The translations under genes and the position numbers were made by a program. Of a stretch of DNA of 41,521 bases, positions 1 through 7,458 are shown piece after piece. Under the pieces are notes generated by a model, which ran no database searches, had not been told where the DNA came from, and saw nothing but the letters and a program-made list of their open reading frames with translations. Position 1 is the stretch's first letter. Every line of letters begins with the position of its first letter. This stretch comes from Gallionellaceae bacterium (GTDB lineage: Bacteria; Pseudomonadota; Gammaproteobacteria; Burkholderiales; Gallionellaceae), in the NCBI GenBank assembly GCA_019753125.1, contig JAIELH010000016.1:1-41521 (forward strand), read 5' to 3'.

Positions 1-1055
1 TGTGCCAACGGCGCAGCCACCAGCACGATGATGAGCAGTGTGAGCGCATGCACGATGCCGGAGATCGGGCTGGTGGCGCCGGAGCGTACATTGGTGGCGG
101 TGCGCGCGATGGCACCGGTGGCCGGGATGCCGCCGAAGAAAGGGGTGACGATGTTGGCGATACCTTGCGCGATCAGCTCCTGGTTCGAGTCATGTTTGTC
201 GTCGATCATGCCGTCCGCCACGGTGGCGGAGAGCAGCGACTCGATCGCGCCGAGCAGCGCGATGGTCATCGCCGGAGCCATCAGGTGGCGCAATGTCGGG
301 TAGGAGAATTCCGGCAAGGTAAATGACGGCAGGCCTTGCGGGATGCCGCCGAAGCGTGTGCCGATGGTTTCCACCGGCAGGCCGAATAACGTAACGGCCA
401 GCGTGCCCAGCACCAGCGCGACAATCGGCGAGGGTAATTTTTGCGACCATGCTTTCGGGTAGAACCAGATGAATAATGCCGAACTGGCTGCCAGCAGCAG
501 CGTGGCAAAATCTGCGGTGGGAGCGGCGTAATAGATGGCCTGCAGCTTGTGGAGGAAGTCGATCGGCATCGACTCGATCCGCAGGCCAAAAAATTCTTTC
601 ACCTGACTCAGGATGATCAACACCGCGATGCCGTTGGTGAAACCGATGATCAGCGGGCGCGGAAAAAACCGGATGAGGTTGCCCATGCGCGCCGCCCCCA
701 TCAGCACCAGTATGATGCCCGCCATGATTGTGCAGATCAGCAGATTGGCGTAGCCGTACTGCACAATGATGCCGTACACGATGACGATGAATGCGCCGGT
801 CGGCCCGCCGATTTGCACCCGCGAACCGCCCAGTGCGGAGATGATGAAGCCGGCGATGATCGCGGTGAAAATGCCCGCTTCCGGCTTTGCGCCGGAGGCG
901 ATCGCGAAGGCGATGGCCAGCGGCAGTGCAATCACGCCGACAGTGATGCCGGCGGTGATGTCTTTGGTGAAGTGCGCTTTGTTATAGCCGCGCAAAGCAT
1001 CGACCAGGCGCGGATGAAAATATTGTGAAAGCTTTACCGGAAGCGGTTTGTTCAT
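1..1055 (-). CDS. SulP family anion transporter, partial (C-terminal part beyond window)
   Basis: The reading frame opens with ATG at 1055 (MNKPLPVKLSQYF) and runs off the left edge without a stop, so about 351 N-terminal residues are present. Full SulP proteins have roughly 500-600 residues and usually end in a cytoplasmic STAS domain, which would lie outside the window. The first membrane segments are typical of SulP: a segment with ITAGITVGVIALPLAIAFA, then GGSRVQIGGPTGAF, and FPRPLIIGFTNGIAVLI. The family carries sulfate, bicarbonate or dicarboxylates with H+ or Na+ across the inner membrane. The substrate cannot be told from this part; bicarbonate would suit an autotroph, but that is inference. 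No clear Shine-Dalgarno sequence precedes the ATG. The next gene upstream (NTF2-like) is on the same strand, 49 bases away. Confidence 0.93.
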   Translation of the reverse strand, partial: MNKPLPVKLSQYFHPRLVDALRGYNKAHFTKDITAGITVGVIALPLAIAFAIASGAKPEAGIFTAIIAGFIISALGGSRVQIGGPTGAFIVIVYGIIVQYGYANLLICTIMAGIILVLMGAARMGNLIRFFPRPLIIGFTNGIAVLIILSQVKEFFGLRIESMPIDFLHKLQAIYYAAPTADFATLLLAASSALFIWFYPKAWSQKLPSPIVALVLGTLAVTLFGLPVETIGTRFGGIPQGLPSFTLPEFSYPTLRHLMAPAMTIALLGAIESLLSATVADGMIDDKHDSNQELIAQGIANIVTPFFGGIPATGAIARTATNVRSGATSPISGIVHALTLLIIVLVAAPLA

Positions 1056-1104
1056 AAAGGCTGTGCAGCACCCCCGGATTTAAAATTATGTTTTGTTTTT
1101 GCCA

Positions 1105-1515
1105 TCACGATGGGTATTTTCCGGTTCTCATCGTCGCGGAAGGAGGCGGGTCGCCGCACATGTCGATCCGGGTGATTTTCCCGTTCTTTACATGCGCAAA
1201 CACGGTTGCCACGAGGTTTTCCTTCTCGCCTTCGGCGGTAACGACGCATTCGTCATGTCCCCATGCATTGGCATGCGCGATCTCGGCATAGGTGCGACTG
1301 CACGATTGTTTGATTGAGGATAGTACGGATTCCATGTAGTCGAGAAATTCCTGCTTAGAGGGAATTTCTCCGATCATCCACTGCGATGAATAGCGGAAAT
1401 TCTCGTCCAGCAACGGCTCGATGTGCGACATATCCAGCGTGTTCATCATGCGCGCATAAGCGCGCAATGCGTCGATTTCCGTTAATTTAATTTGGCTATC
1501 CATTTCATGTTTCAT
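1105..1515 (-). CDS. NTF2-like / SnoaL-fold small protein
   Basis: This is a 136-residue soluble protein with no signal peptide or membrane segment. It has the layout of the NTF2-like (SnoaL) fold: an N-terminal helix (ALRAYARMMNTLD), then LLDENFRYSSQWM, a helix ending in LDYMESVLSSI, and alternating strands with ATVFAHVKNGKITRIDMCGD near the end. Such proteins form cone-shaped dimers that bind or isomerise small ligands, or serve as accessory domains, and the fold alone does not give a function. A second in-frame ATG lies four codons in (1503); neither start has a convincing ribosome site. The gene lies 49 bases upstream of the SulP gene and could be cotranscribed with it. A candidate FNR-type site sits about 117 bases upstream of the start. 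Confidence 0.75.
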   Translation of the reverse strand: MKHEMDSQIKLTEIDALRAYARMMNTLDMSHIEPLLDENFRYSSQWMIGEIPSKQEFLDYMESVLSSIKQSCSRTYAEIAHANAWGHDECVVTAEGEKENLVATVFAHVKNGKITRIDMCGDPPPSATMRTGKYPS

Positions 1516-1631
1516 CGGTCAAGGCCTGCTTGTTCCATTTAAAGTTTAATCAAGCGATCAAACCAGGAAGCGCTGATCTTTTCGGGAACATTAACGTAGA
1601 TCAGGTTTTTTATTCGTTTTTTCATGAAAGG

Positions 1632-1645
1632 TTGATGTGCATCAG
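1632..1645. promoter_or_regulatory. Candidate FNR/Anr-type binding site
   Basis: The sequence ttgatgtgcatcag matches the FNR consensus TTGAT-N4-ATCAA at 9 of 10 defined positions. It lies about 117 bases upstream of the NTF2-like start and 324 bases upstream of the PAS gene, so it could serve the minus-strand gene. I could not place a good -10 box at the matching distance, so this remains a motif match. Confidence 0.35.
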
Positions 1646-1768
1646 TTTTTAATCGCTAATTTAAGGAGCGGGGTGTCAACGTTCCTTTAAAGCTTCTGTG
1701 GTATATTGCGGCATGAGGCGAACTTGGGCAGTTTGTGGCAAAGCCGAACGTTAAATGGTTTTTATGTT

Positions 1769-1786
1769 GGCTCAATTTAGTGAGCC
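1769..1786. repeat. Short hairpin in intergenic region
   Basis: The arms ggctca and tgagcc pair perfectly over 6 bases around a 6-base loop. No T-run follows on either side, so it is not a clear intrinsic terminator. Confidence 0.4.
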
Positions 1787-1871
1787 GAATTTTATCATAT
1801 GGATGGATAGCGAGAGTACAATCCCGCAAACAAGCCAAAGTCAGCCAAGCAAGCTTCCTCTGTTACGCCGT

Positions 1872-1921
1872 ATACCAATACAATAGGGTGGCAATGTTTA
1901 CCACCCTCATCGCATTGGTAT
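1872..1921. repeat. Nested (two-level) palindromic element
   Basis: The outer arms ataccaat (1872-1879) and attggtat (1914-1921) pair perfectly. Inside them agggtgg (1885-1891) and ccaccct (1901-1907) pair perfectly around a 9-base loop. The two stems share one axis, with short unpaired flanks between them, so the 50-base unit could fold as one long imperfect hairpin. It resembles the dispersed GGGTGG-type palindromes of environmental proteobacteria (inference). It ends 47 bases before the PAS gene, in the leader or promoter region. Confidence 0.6.
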
Positions 1922-1944
1922 GACTAACAGCGATTGCTTATAAG
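1915..1944 (+). promoter_or_regulatory. Candidate sigma-70 promoter for the split Aer-like genes
   Basis: TTGGTA (1915-1920) and TATAAG (1939-1944) are 18 bases apart, which would start transcription near 1951, just before the ribosome site AGGAG of the PAS gene. The -35 hexamer lies in the right arm of the nested palindrome, so folding or binding there could affect expression. This rests on motif matching only. Confidence 0.35.
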
Positions 1945-1968
1945 TGACAGACAGATCAGGAGCGGGGA

Positions 1969-2487
1969 ATGAAAAGACAAATTACGCCGACTGCGGTTGA
2001 AAGGGTGATGCGTGAAGATGATTTCATCGTCTCGATGACAGACCCCAAAGGCATTATTACTTACGGCAATCGGACATTTATCGAGTTTTCCGGCTACAGT
2101 GAGGCCGAATTGCTCGGTTCGCAGCACAACATTATCCGCCACCCGGATATGCCGCGCGCCGTATTCAAGCTGTTATGGGACAAAATACAAAACCGCGAAG
2201 AGTGTTTTGCTTACGTAAAAAACATGTCCAAGGATGGCAGTTTTTATTGGGTGTTCACCAACGTCACGCCGAATTTCGACGCCAATGAAAATATAACGGG
2301 CTATTTCTCGGTGCGGCGAAAGCCAAAGCTAAGCGGGATTAAAACCATGACCGAGGTCTATCGCATCATGCTGGAAGCGGAGAAAAAAGCCGGGCCAGCC
2401 AATGCGATCGCCGCGTCCACCAAAATACTGGTTGATATATTGAAAGAAAAGGGGCTCAGCTATGACGAACTCGTCCTTGCAATTTAG
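1969..2487 (+). CDS. Aer-type PAS domain protein (sensor half of a split aerotaxis receptor)
   Basis: This 172-residue soluble protein consists almost wholly of one PAS domain of the Aer type (about residues 20-120). It has the family's conserved run from the N-terminal [19 protein letters not shown], through [20 protein letters not shown] and [11 protein letters not shown], to the closing GYFSVRRKP. In Aer this domain binds FAD and senses redox state or oxygen. A short helical tail (residues 130-172) follows in place of the HAMP and signalling domains. The start has a good AGGAG site six bases upstream. Its last 26 bases overlap the next gene, which encodes the missing membrane and signalling parts, so the two products very likely act as one receptor. 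Cofactor binding is inferred from the family. Confidence 0.9.
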   Translation: MKRQITPTAVERVMREDDFIVSMTDPKGIITYGNRTFIEFSGYSEAELLGSQHNIIRHPDMPRAVFKLLWDKIQNREECFAYVKNMSKDGSFYWVFTNVTPNFDANENITGYFSVRRKPKLSGIKTMTEVYRIMLEAEKKAGPANAIAASTKILVDILKEKGLSYDELVLAI

Positions 2488-3931
2488 GCTTTCTGCGCTG
2501 TTATGGTCGTTCTCGTGCGGGATGTTTGCTATTGTTCTGACCGGTTTCGCGTTGCGTGGAGTGGATATTTTTTTGCTGCTTTTCCTTGCTGTCAGCGTGG
2601 CGGTGTCGATGTGGGGGCAATGGCTGACCAAGCGCTGGTTGGCGCCGCTTGGAAAATTGAAACTTGCTGTCGATGAGGTTGCTCAGGGGAAGTTTAATAG
2701 CCGGGTAACCGGCATCGCCGAATCGCGTGACGAGATCAGCATGTTGTGCTGGAGCGTGAACGATATGCTGGATCAGATAAACGTCATGTTCCGTGAGCAG
2801 GATTCCAGTTTTCGCGCCAACCTGAAGGGTAACTTTTATCGCACTGCAATAAGCGGCGGGATGCACGGCGAGCTCAGAAAAAACCTGGAAAACTTGAACG
2901 TCATGCTGAAGGCGATGGAGAAACAGAAAACCGATGCGATGCGCACGCAAATGTTGTCGCGCGCCCACTCGCTCAACTCGGGTAATTTACTGCAAAATTT
3001 GACCTCAAATCAGCAGGACTTGAAAGTAATTTCCGATAATATGGATCAATTGGCAAGCTTGTCCCGGCGTACCCGGGAAGACGCCGAGGAGAGCCGCGAA
3101 TCGGTCAAGGATGTCGTGCAGAAATTGACCGGCATCGTCGAGCGGGTAAATCACGCCAATGCCGCAATTACCAACCTGAATGCGCGCAGTTCCGAGATCA
3201 ACAAGGCAGTCGGCCTGATCAATTCGATTGCCGACCAGACCAACCTGCTGGCCTTGAATGCGGCGATTGAAGCGGCGCGCGCCGGTGAGGCGGGGCGCGG
3301 CTTTGCGGTGGTGGCGGACGAAGTGCGCAAGCTGGCCGAGAACACCAAGAATGCCTCCGAGTCTATCGGCAGCATCATGCAATTGCTGCAAGGCGAAGCA
3401 GCCAAAATGCTCGAAGACTCCAAAGAAATGCATGAAATAACAAATTCATCGCAAGGTGTCATCGGGCAGCTTGAACAGAAATTCGGGCAATTCTACGAAT
3501 CTGCCGTGACTATTTTATCGGGGGCGCGCTATGCAAAAAACCTCAGCTTTGCTTCACTGATAAAAGTGGATCACGTTGTCTACAAGCAGCGTGCTTATGC
3601 GTTGATCAATGACCCCGGCAACGATGAATTCAGGAAGGCTGTGGATGTCGATCATCACGGTTGTCGCCTCGGGCATTGGTATGAAGGGGAGGGCAAGGAG
3701 GTGTTTGGCAATTCTTCTTCATTCCGCTCGTTATTAACCCCGCACAGCAAGGTTCATGAATGCATGCAGCTTATGGTCAAACAATTGGATCAGGGCTGGG
3801 AGCGTAACCCCGCGATACAGGACAGCATTTGCGACGCGCTGGACTGTGCCGAAAAGGCCAGTCTGGAGGTGATGCATATGATGGACAAAATTGTTGTGGA
3901 CAAGCACCCGGATATGGCAAGAGCGAGCTGA
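2462..3931 (+). CDS. Methyl-accepting chemotaxis-type transducer with C-terminal CZB domain
   Basis: This 489-residue protein has two closely spaced membrane segments near the N-terminus (about residues 8-30 and 34-52) with almost no periplasmic loop, as in Aer. A HAMP-like linker follows ([19 protein letters not shown]), then coiled coil and the MCP signalling hairpin with the highly conserved tip [18 protein letters not shown] and [17 protein letters not shown]. The last 110 or so residues form a chemoreceptor zinc-binding (CZB) domain, with [28 protein letters not shown] and PHSKVHE supplying the His/Cys ligands. CZB domains bind zinc and respond to zinc or oxidants. The start overlaps the PAS gene by 26 bases and has an AAAGGGG site. 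I read the pair as an energy or redox taxis receptor whose input comes from the separate PAS protein. Confidence 0.92.
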   Translation: MTNSSLQFRLSALLWSFSCGMFAIVLTGFALRGVDIFLLLFLAVSVAVSMWGQWLTKRWLAPLGKLKLAVDEVAQGKFNSRVTGIAESRDEISMLCWSVNDMLDQINVMFREQDSSFRANLKGNFYRTAISGGMHGELRKNLENLNVMLKAMEKQKTDAMRTQMLSRAHSLNSGNLLQNLTSNQQDLKVISDNMDQLASLSRRTREDAEESRESVKDVVQKLTGIVERVNHANAAITNLNARSSEINKAVGLINSIADQTNLLALNAAIEAARAGEAGRGFAVVADEVRKLAENTKNASESIGSIMQLLQGEAAKMLEDSKEMHEITNSSQGVIGQLEQKFGQFYESAVTILSGARYAKNLSFASLIKVDHVVYKQRAYALINDPGNDEFRKAVDVDHHGCRLGHWYEGEGKEVFGNSSSFRSLLTPHSKVHECMQLMVKQLDQGWERNPAIQDSICDALDCAEKASLEVMHMMDKIVVDKHPDMARAS

Positions 3932-3970
3932 ACCGTAGCCGCAAGCCCCGGCACTTGCAAGTAGCGTTAT

Positions 3971-4975
3971 TCAGGAAAAGAAGCGCTGGCGGGCATTGGC
4001 AGGGATGTCCATTCCCGTCGCTTGCGCGCGTTGCAGCAACTCCCAGTAATAGCGGTAGGATGCGCGGTCATGCAGTTTGCCTTCGTGCTGGATGGGCCCC
4101 CAGGCGGCATCCTGGGCGGCGGCCAGCAAAGTGGCGGCCTCATCGACCTCCGCAAAATCCGGGCGCATCGCCTCGACAATCGGCAGTATTTGGTTCGGGT
4201 GGATGCTCCACATGCGCAGGAAGCCGAGTTCCTGACGGGCGCGCCGCGCGTCCTCACGCACCACGGTGGTATCGCGGATTTCGGTGGTGACGTTGTGGCT
4301 GGGCACGACGCCGTTGCCCAGTGCGGCAGCGGCAATCGCGCACTTGGCGCGCACCACCAGCGCATGGCTGAACTGGCCGGGTGAGCGCATCGCGGCGGCG
4401 GGTATTGCGCCGTGATGGGCGGAGACGAAGTCCATCAGGCCGAAGTCGAGAGTCTCGACATGGGGCAGGCGCGTGATCTCCCAAGCCTCATGCAAGGCGC
4501 CGGGTGTTTCGATCAGCACATGGACCGGTATCTCGCGGGCAATGCCGTGGCGAATTCTCAGTTCGTCGAGCGCGTTGATCTGCATCGCAACATCTTCGGC
4601 ATTTTCCGGCTTGGGCAATACGATGTAAGCCACGCGTTGCCCGGCGCGGCTGATGACAATCTCCAGTTCGTCGCGCCAGGCCGGATGCCTGACATCATGG
4701 ATGCGCACGCCGATGCGGTCGAAACGGTTCTCGCCGGATAGCATTGCCCCGGTGATCATGCTGGCATGTTCCCGTTCCCTGCCTGCGGGAGCGCCGTCCT
4801 CGCAGTCGGCGGTGATGTCGAAAATCGGCTGTCCGTCGACCGCCAATTCGGCCTGAATCTGAAGCGCCTTGTTCAGCATCTTTTCGCTGCCGGCAAAGTG
4901 TTCGCAGGCGGCGAGCTGGGGGAATGGCCGACTGCCCGCATAGAGCACAGCGGATGGGTGGGTAAGGTTATTCAT
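3971..4975 (-). CDS. HpcH/HpaI aldolase / citrate lyase beta (CitE-like) family protein
   Basis: This 334-residue protein is of the CitE-like family, TIM-barrel enzymes that cleave or form C-C bonds in acyl-CoA or oxo acids with a divalent metal. Recognisable elements are FDITADCEDGAPAGRE (the metal/phosphate region), RIGVRIHD, IVLPKPENAEDV, VHVLIETPGAL with the metal-binding Glu, LDFGLMDFVSAHHG, and the conserved WSIHPNQI near the C-terminus. No citrate lyase alpha or gamma subunit lies nearby, so it is not part of a citrate lyase complex. A malyl-CoA or related CoA-ester lyase/thioesterase role is possible but cannot be settled here. It is convergent with the MCP gene (39-base gap) and diverges from the kdpD-like gene. 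No good ribosome site is visible at the ATG. Confidence 0.87.
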   Translation of the reverse strand: MNNLTHPSAVLYAGSRPFPQLAACEHFAGSEKMLNKALQIQAELAVDGQPIFDITADCEDGAPAGREREHASMITGAMLSGENRFDRIGVRIHDVRHPAWRDELEIVISRAGQRVAYIVLPKPENAEDVAMQINALDELRIRHGIAREIPVHVLIETPGALHEAWEITRLPHVETLDFGLMDFVSAHHGAIPAAAMRSPGQFSHALVVRAKCAIAAAALGNGVVPSHNVTTEIRDTTVVREDARRARQELGFLRMWSIHPNQILPIVEAMRPDFAEVDEAATLLAAAQDAAWGPIQHEGKLHDRASYRYYWELLQRAQATGMDIPANARQRFFS

Positions 4976-5230
4976 TCAGGGGAATTTCTAAAAATGGTGA
5001 ACATCATTGGATCGAATATTATCATACGCAGCAGCGCAAATTTTGCCTGGCAAGCCGTGACAGCAAGTCGTGATCGAGCTTTGGCATACTCTGTGCGGTA
5101 GCGCACAAACCAGCTTCTTGTTATTCGGCGGATTCAAGGATGACATACTAAATTTACGCTATTTTTATATTCAGCGTGGAATAATCTTCCCTGTTGGTGT
5201 ATCAACTGTTCAGGCGGAGAAACAACCATC

Positions 5231-6745
5231 ATGTATCAGTTAAAGACTCTCTATTCATCACGCTGGACACAACATCTGTTCGCCATCCTGTCCTGCACCT
5301 TCACGACCATAGTCACTCAGCCACTCCGAGAATTGGTTGACCTCGCCAATATCGTCATGCTGTTCCTGCTTACGGTAGTTATCGTTGCTGTATGGCTAGG
5401 GCGCAAGCCGGCTATCACTGCATCACTGTTCAGTATTGCTTTATTCGATTTTTTCTTTGTACCACCTCTCTTTTCGTTTTCAGTCAACGACGCGCAATAT
5501 CTGATTACCTTTGCCGTGATGCTGATGGTCGCACTTATTATCGGGCATCTGACCATCGGTTTACGCCAGAACGCCATCGAGGCCAGCCAGCGTGAGCAAC
5601 AGACGCGCGCGCTGTATTTGCTGGCGCAACGACTGGCAGGTGCGGTGACGGTAGAGCAAGCCATACTTGAAGTGCAGAAGTTCGTCAGCATCCATCAGCA
5701 ACTTGGACTGAGGGTGCTGATTCCCGCGCCAAATGAGGTATTGGTCACGCCTGCCGGTATTCAAGCCGCACTCAGCGCGACTGAAATGCTTGTTGCGTGC
5801 TCAGTCTTTTCATCCAATCAGGCTATCGAACTTGCCGATGAATCGCCTGCCACGCTTGTACTGCCGCTATCCGGAGTAATGCGCCCGCGCGGGGTGATGC
5901 TGGTGAACGCAGAGCTGGATATGTTGCACCAGCAGCGCGCCTTGATGGAGGCAGTGGCGTCATTGTTGGCAACTGCACTGGACCGGCTGCATTTCGTCGA
6001 TGTGGCCGAGCAAAACAGGATGCAGATTCAGGCCGAGCGGCTGCGCAGTTCGATTCTGGCGGCGCTGTCGCACGATGTGCGCACACCGTTGACCGTGCTC
6101 TATGGTTTGGCGGACACACTAACTTTGCCGCAACAAAACTTTCCGGAATCGGCAAGAGAAACTGCCTGTGCGATTCGCGACCAGGCGATACGCTTGAATA
6201 ATATGGTGAATAATCTGCTCGACATGGCGCGTTTGCATGCCGGACAGGTACAGCTACGCAAGGAATGGCAGCCGATCGAAGAGGTCATCGGCGCCAGCAT
6301 CAAATTATCAGGAGCCGATTTGCAATGTCATGCGGTCAAGGTGCACCTCGCAGATGGGTTGCCGCTTGTCGAATTCGATGCGGTTCTGCTGGAGCGGGTG
6401 TTTTGTAATCTGCTTGAGAATGCGGCCAAATACTCCCCACCGAATACCGATATTGAACTTTCTGTGTCAAGCGATGGAACGGAAGCGGTGATCACTGTTT
6501 GCAACGCCGGGGAAGGGTTTCCGAAGGATAAGCTGATGCAGGTGTTTGAACCCTTTGAGCGCGGCAATGCAAAAAGCAATGTGAGAGGGGCGGGCATGGG
6601 GCTGGCGATCTGTCGTGCGGTGGTTGAAGCACATGGCGGCAAGATTGCAGCCAGTAATCCTGCAGGTGGCGGTGCCTGCATTCGTTTCACGCTGCCGCTG
6701 GGCGAGCCTCCCGACATCGAGCCTGAAAAGGAGGGCGAGGCATGA
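5231..6745 (+). CDS. KdpD-like sensor histidine kinase lacking the N-terminal KdpD/USP domains
   Basis: This 504-residue protein matches only the C-terminal half of KdpD (normally about 900 residues). It starts directly in the four-helix membrane domain (DUF4118, about residues 12-105, including FDFFFVPPLFSFSV). A GAF-like region follows (about 120-255), then the dimerisation domain with the phospho-acceptor His281 in AALSHDVRTPL, and an ATPase domain with LLENAAKYSP, GEGFPKDKLMQVFEPFERG and GAGMGLAICRAVVEAHGG. All kinase motifs are intact. The N-terminal ATP-binding KdpD domain and the USP domain are missing; no frame upstream encodes them, so this is a genuinely short form. The stop overlaps the start of kdpE by four bases (ATGA). 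The nearby target is kup rather than kdpFABC. Confidence 0.93.
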   Translation: MYQLKTLYSSRWTQHLFAILSCTFTTIVTQPLRELVDLANIVMLFLLTVVIVAVWLGRKPAITASLFSIALFDFFFVPPLFSFSVNDAQYLITFAVMLMVALIIGHLTIGLRQNAIEASQREQQTRALYLLAQRLAGAVTVEQAILEVQKFVSIHQQLGLRVLIPAPNEVLVTPAGIQAALSATEMLVACSVFSSNQAIELADESPATLVLPLSGVMRPRGVMLVNAELDMLHQQRALMEAVASLLATALDRLHFVDVAEQNRMQIQAERLRSSILAALSHDVRTPLTVLYGLADTLTLPQQNFPESARETACAIRDQAIRLNNMVNNLLDMARLHAGQVQLRKEWQPIEEVIGASIKLSGADLQCHAVKVHLADGLPLVEFDAVLLERVFCNLLENAAKYSPPNTDIELSVSSDGTEAVITVCNAGEGFPKDKLMQVFEPFERGNAKSNVRGAGMGLAICRAVVEAHGGKIAASNPAGGGACIRFTLPLGEPPDIEPEKEGEA

Positions 6746-7434
6746 ACATACCCGAGTTTTCAGTATTGCTGATTGAAGATGAAAGAGATATTCGCCGCTT
6801 CGTGCGCCAGGCACTCGAAAGCAATGGCTGCCAGGTGCGTGAGGCCGGAACAATGGCGCAGGGGCTGAGCGATGCGACGGCACATAAACCGCAACTGGTC
6901 ATTCTCGACTTGGGGCTGCCGGATGGCGATGGTGTGGATTTTGTCCAGCGCCTGCGTAGCTGGTCAAACATCCCAATACTGGTGTTGTCGGCCCGCTCTA
7001 CAGAGCGCGACAAGATCGCGGTGCTGGACGCGGGTGCCGACGACTACTTGACCAAGCCGTTCTCGGTCGGCGAGTTGTTGGCGCGGGTGCGCGCTTCGTT
7101 GCGGCGCAGCCGCTCCGGCAACATGCTCGAATCCCCGCTAGTCAACTTCGGTAATGTCGGGGTCGATTTGGCGCGCCATACCGTCACCAAAGATCAGCAG
7201 CCGGTCAGGCTGACGGCCATCGAATTCAAATTGCTGTCCGTGTTGCTCGCCAATGCGGGCCGGGTGATGACACACCGGCAATTGTTGCGTGATGTCTGGG
7301 GAGCATCCCATATCGAAAGCACCCATTACCTGCGAATTTATGTCGCCCATCTGCGGCAAAAACTTGAAGACGACCCGACTCAGCCAACTCACTTTTTGAC
7401 CGAGATCGGCATCGGTTATCGCTTCCAACCCTGA
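6742..7434 (+). CDS. kdpE: KdpE-like response regulator (OmpR/PhoB family)
   Basis: This 230-residue response regulator has an N-terminal receiver domain, with the acidic pocket in LLIEDERDIRR and the phospho-acceptor Asp56 in LVILDLGLPDGDG. It also has the conserved Thr/Ser and Lys (VLSARSTERDK; DDYLTKPF). A winged-helix DNA-binding domain follows (about 130-230), with LTAIEFKLLSVLLANAGRVM and the closing HFLTEIGIGYRF. Length and sequence style fit KdpE. It overlaps the kinase gene by four bases and ends 24 bases before kup, so the three genes are almost certainly one operon. By family rule it would activate potassium-uptake genes; here the likely target is its own operon or kup. No binding site could be identified with confidence. 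Confidence 0.94.
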   Translation: MNIPEFSVLLIEDERDIRRFVRQALESNGCQVREAGTMAQGLSDATAHKPQLVILDLGLPDGDGVDFVQRLRSWSNIPILVLSARSTERDKIAVLDAGADDYLTKPFSVGELLARVRASLRRSRSGNMLESPLVNFGNVGVDLARHTVTKDQQPVRLTAIEFKLLSVLLANAGRVMTHRQLLRDVWGASHIESTHYLRIYVAHLRQKLEDDPTQPTHFLTEIGIGYRFQP

Positions 7435-7458
7435 TTCACACCAAATACCCGGGAGAAA

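Larger units (their letters stand above)
1516..1968. other. 453-base intergenic region with structured repeats
   Basis: This is the divergent space between the NTF2-like gene (minus) and the PAS gene (plus), and it is clearly more AT-rich than the genes. It holds an FNR-like box (1632-1645), a small hairpin (1769-1786), a nested hairpin element (1872-1921) and a candidate promoter for the PAS gene. Short open frames of about 60 codons exist on both strands here (1735-1923 plus, 1656-1838 minus), but they have no ribosome site and no recognisable family, so I do not call them genes. Confidence 0.7.

Noticed and set aside
1656-1923. Two roughly 60-codon open frames in the intergenic region
   Set aside because: No ribosome site, no recognisable domain, and they overlap hairpin elements.
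3932-3970. Terminator after the MCP gene
   Set aside because: gcaag/cttgc forms only a 5-base stem and no T-run follows.
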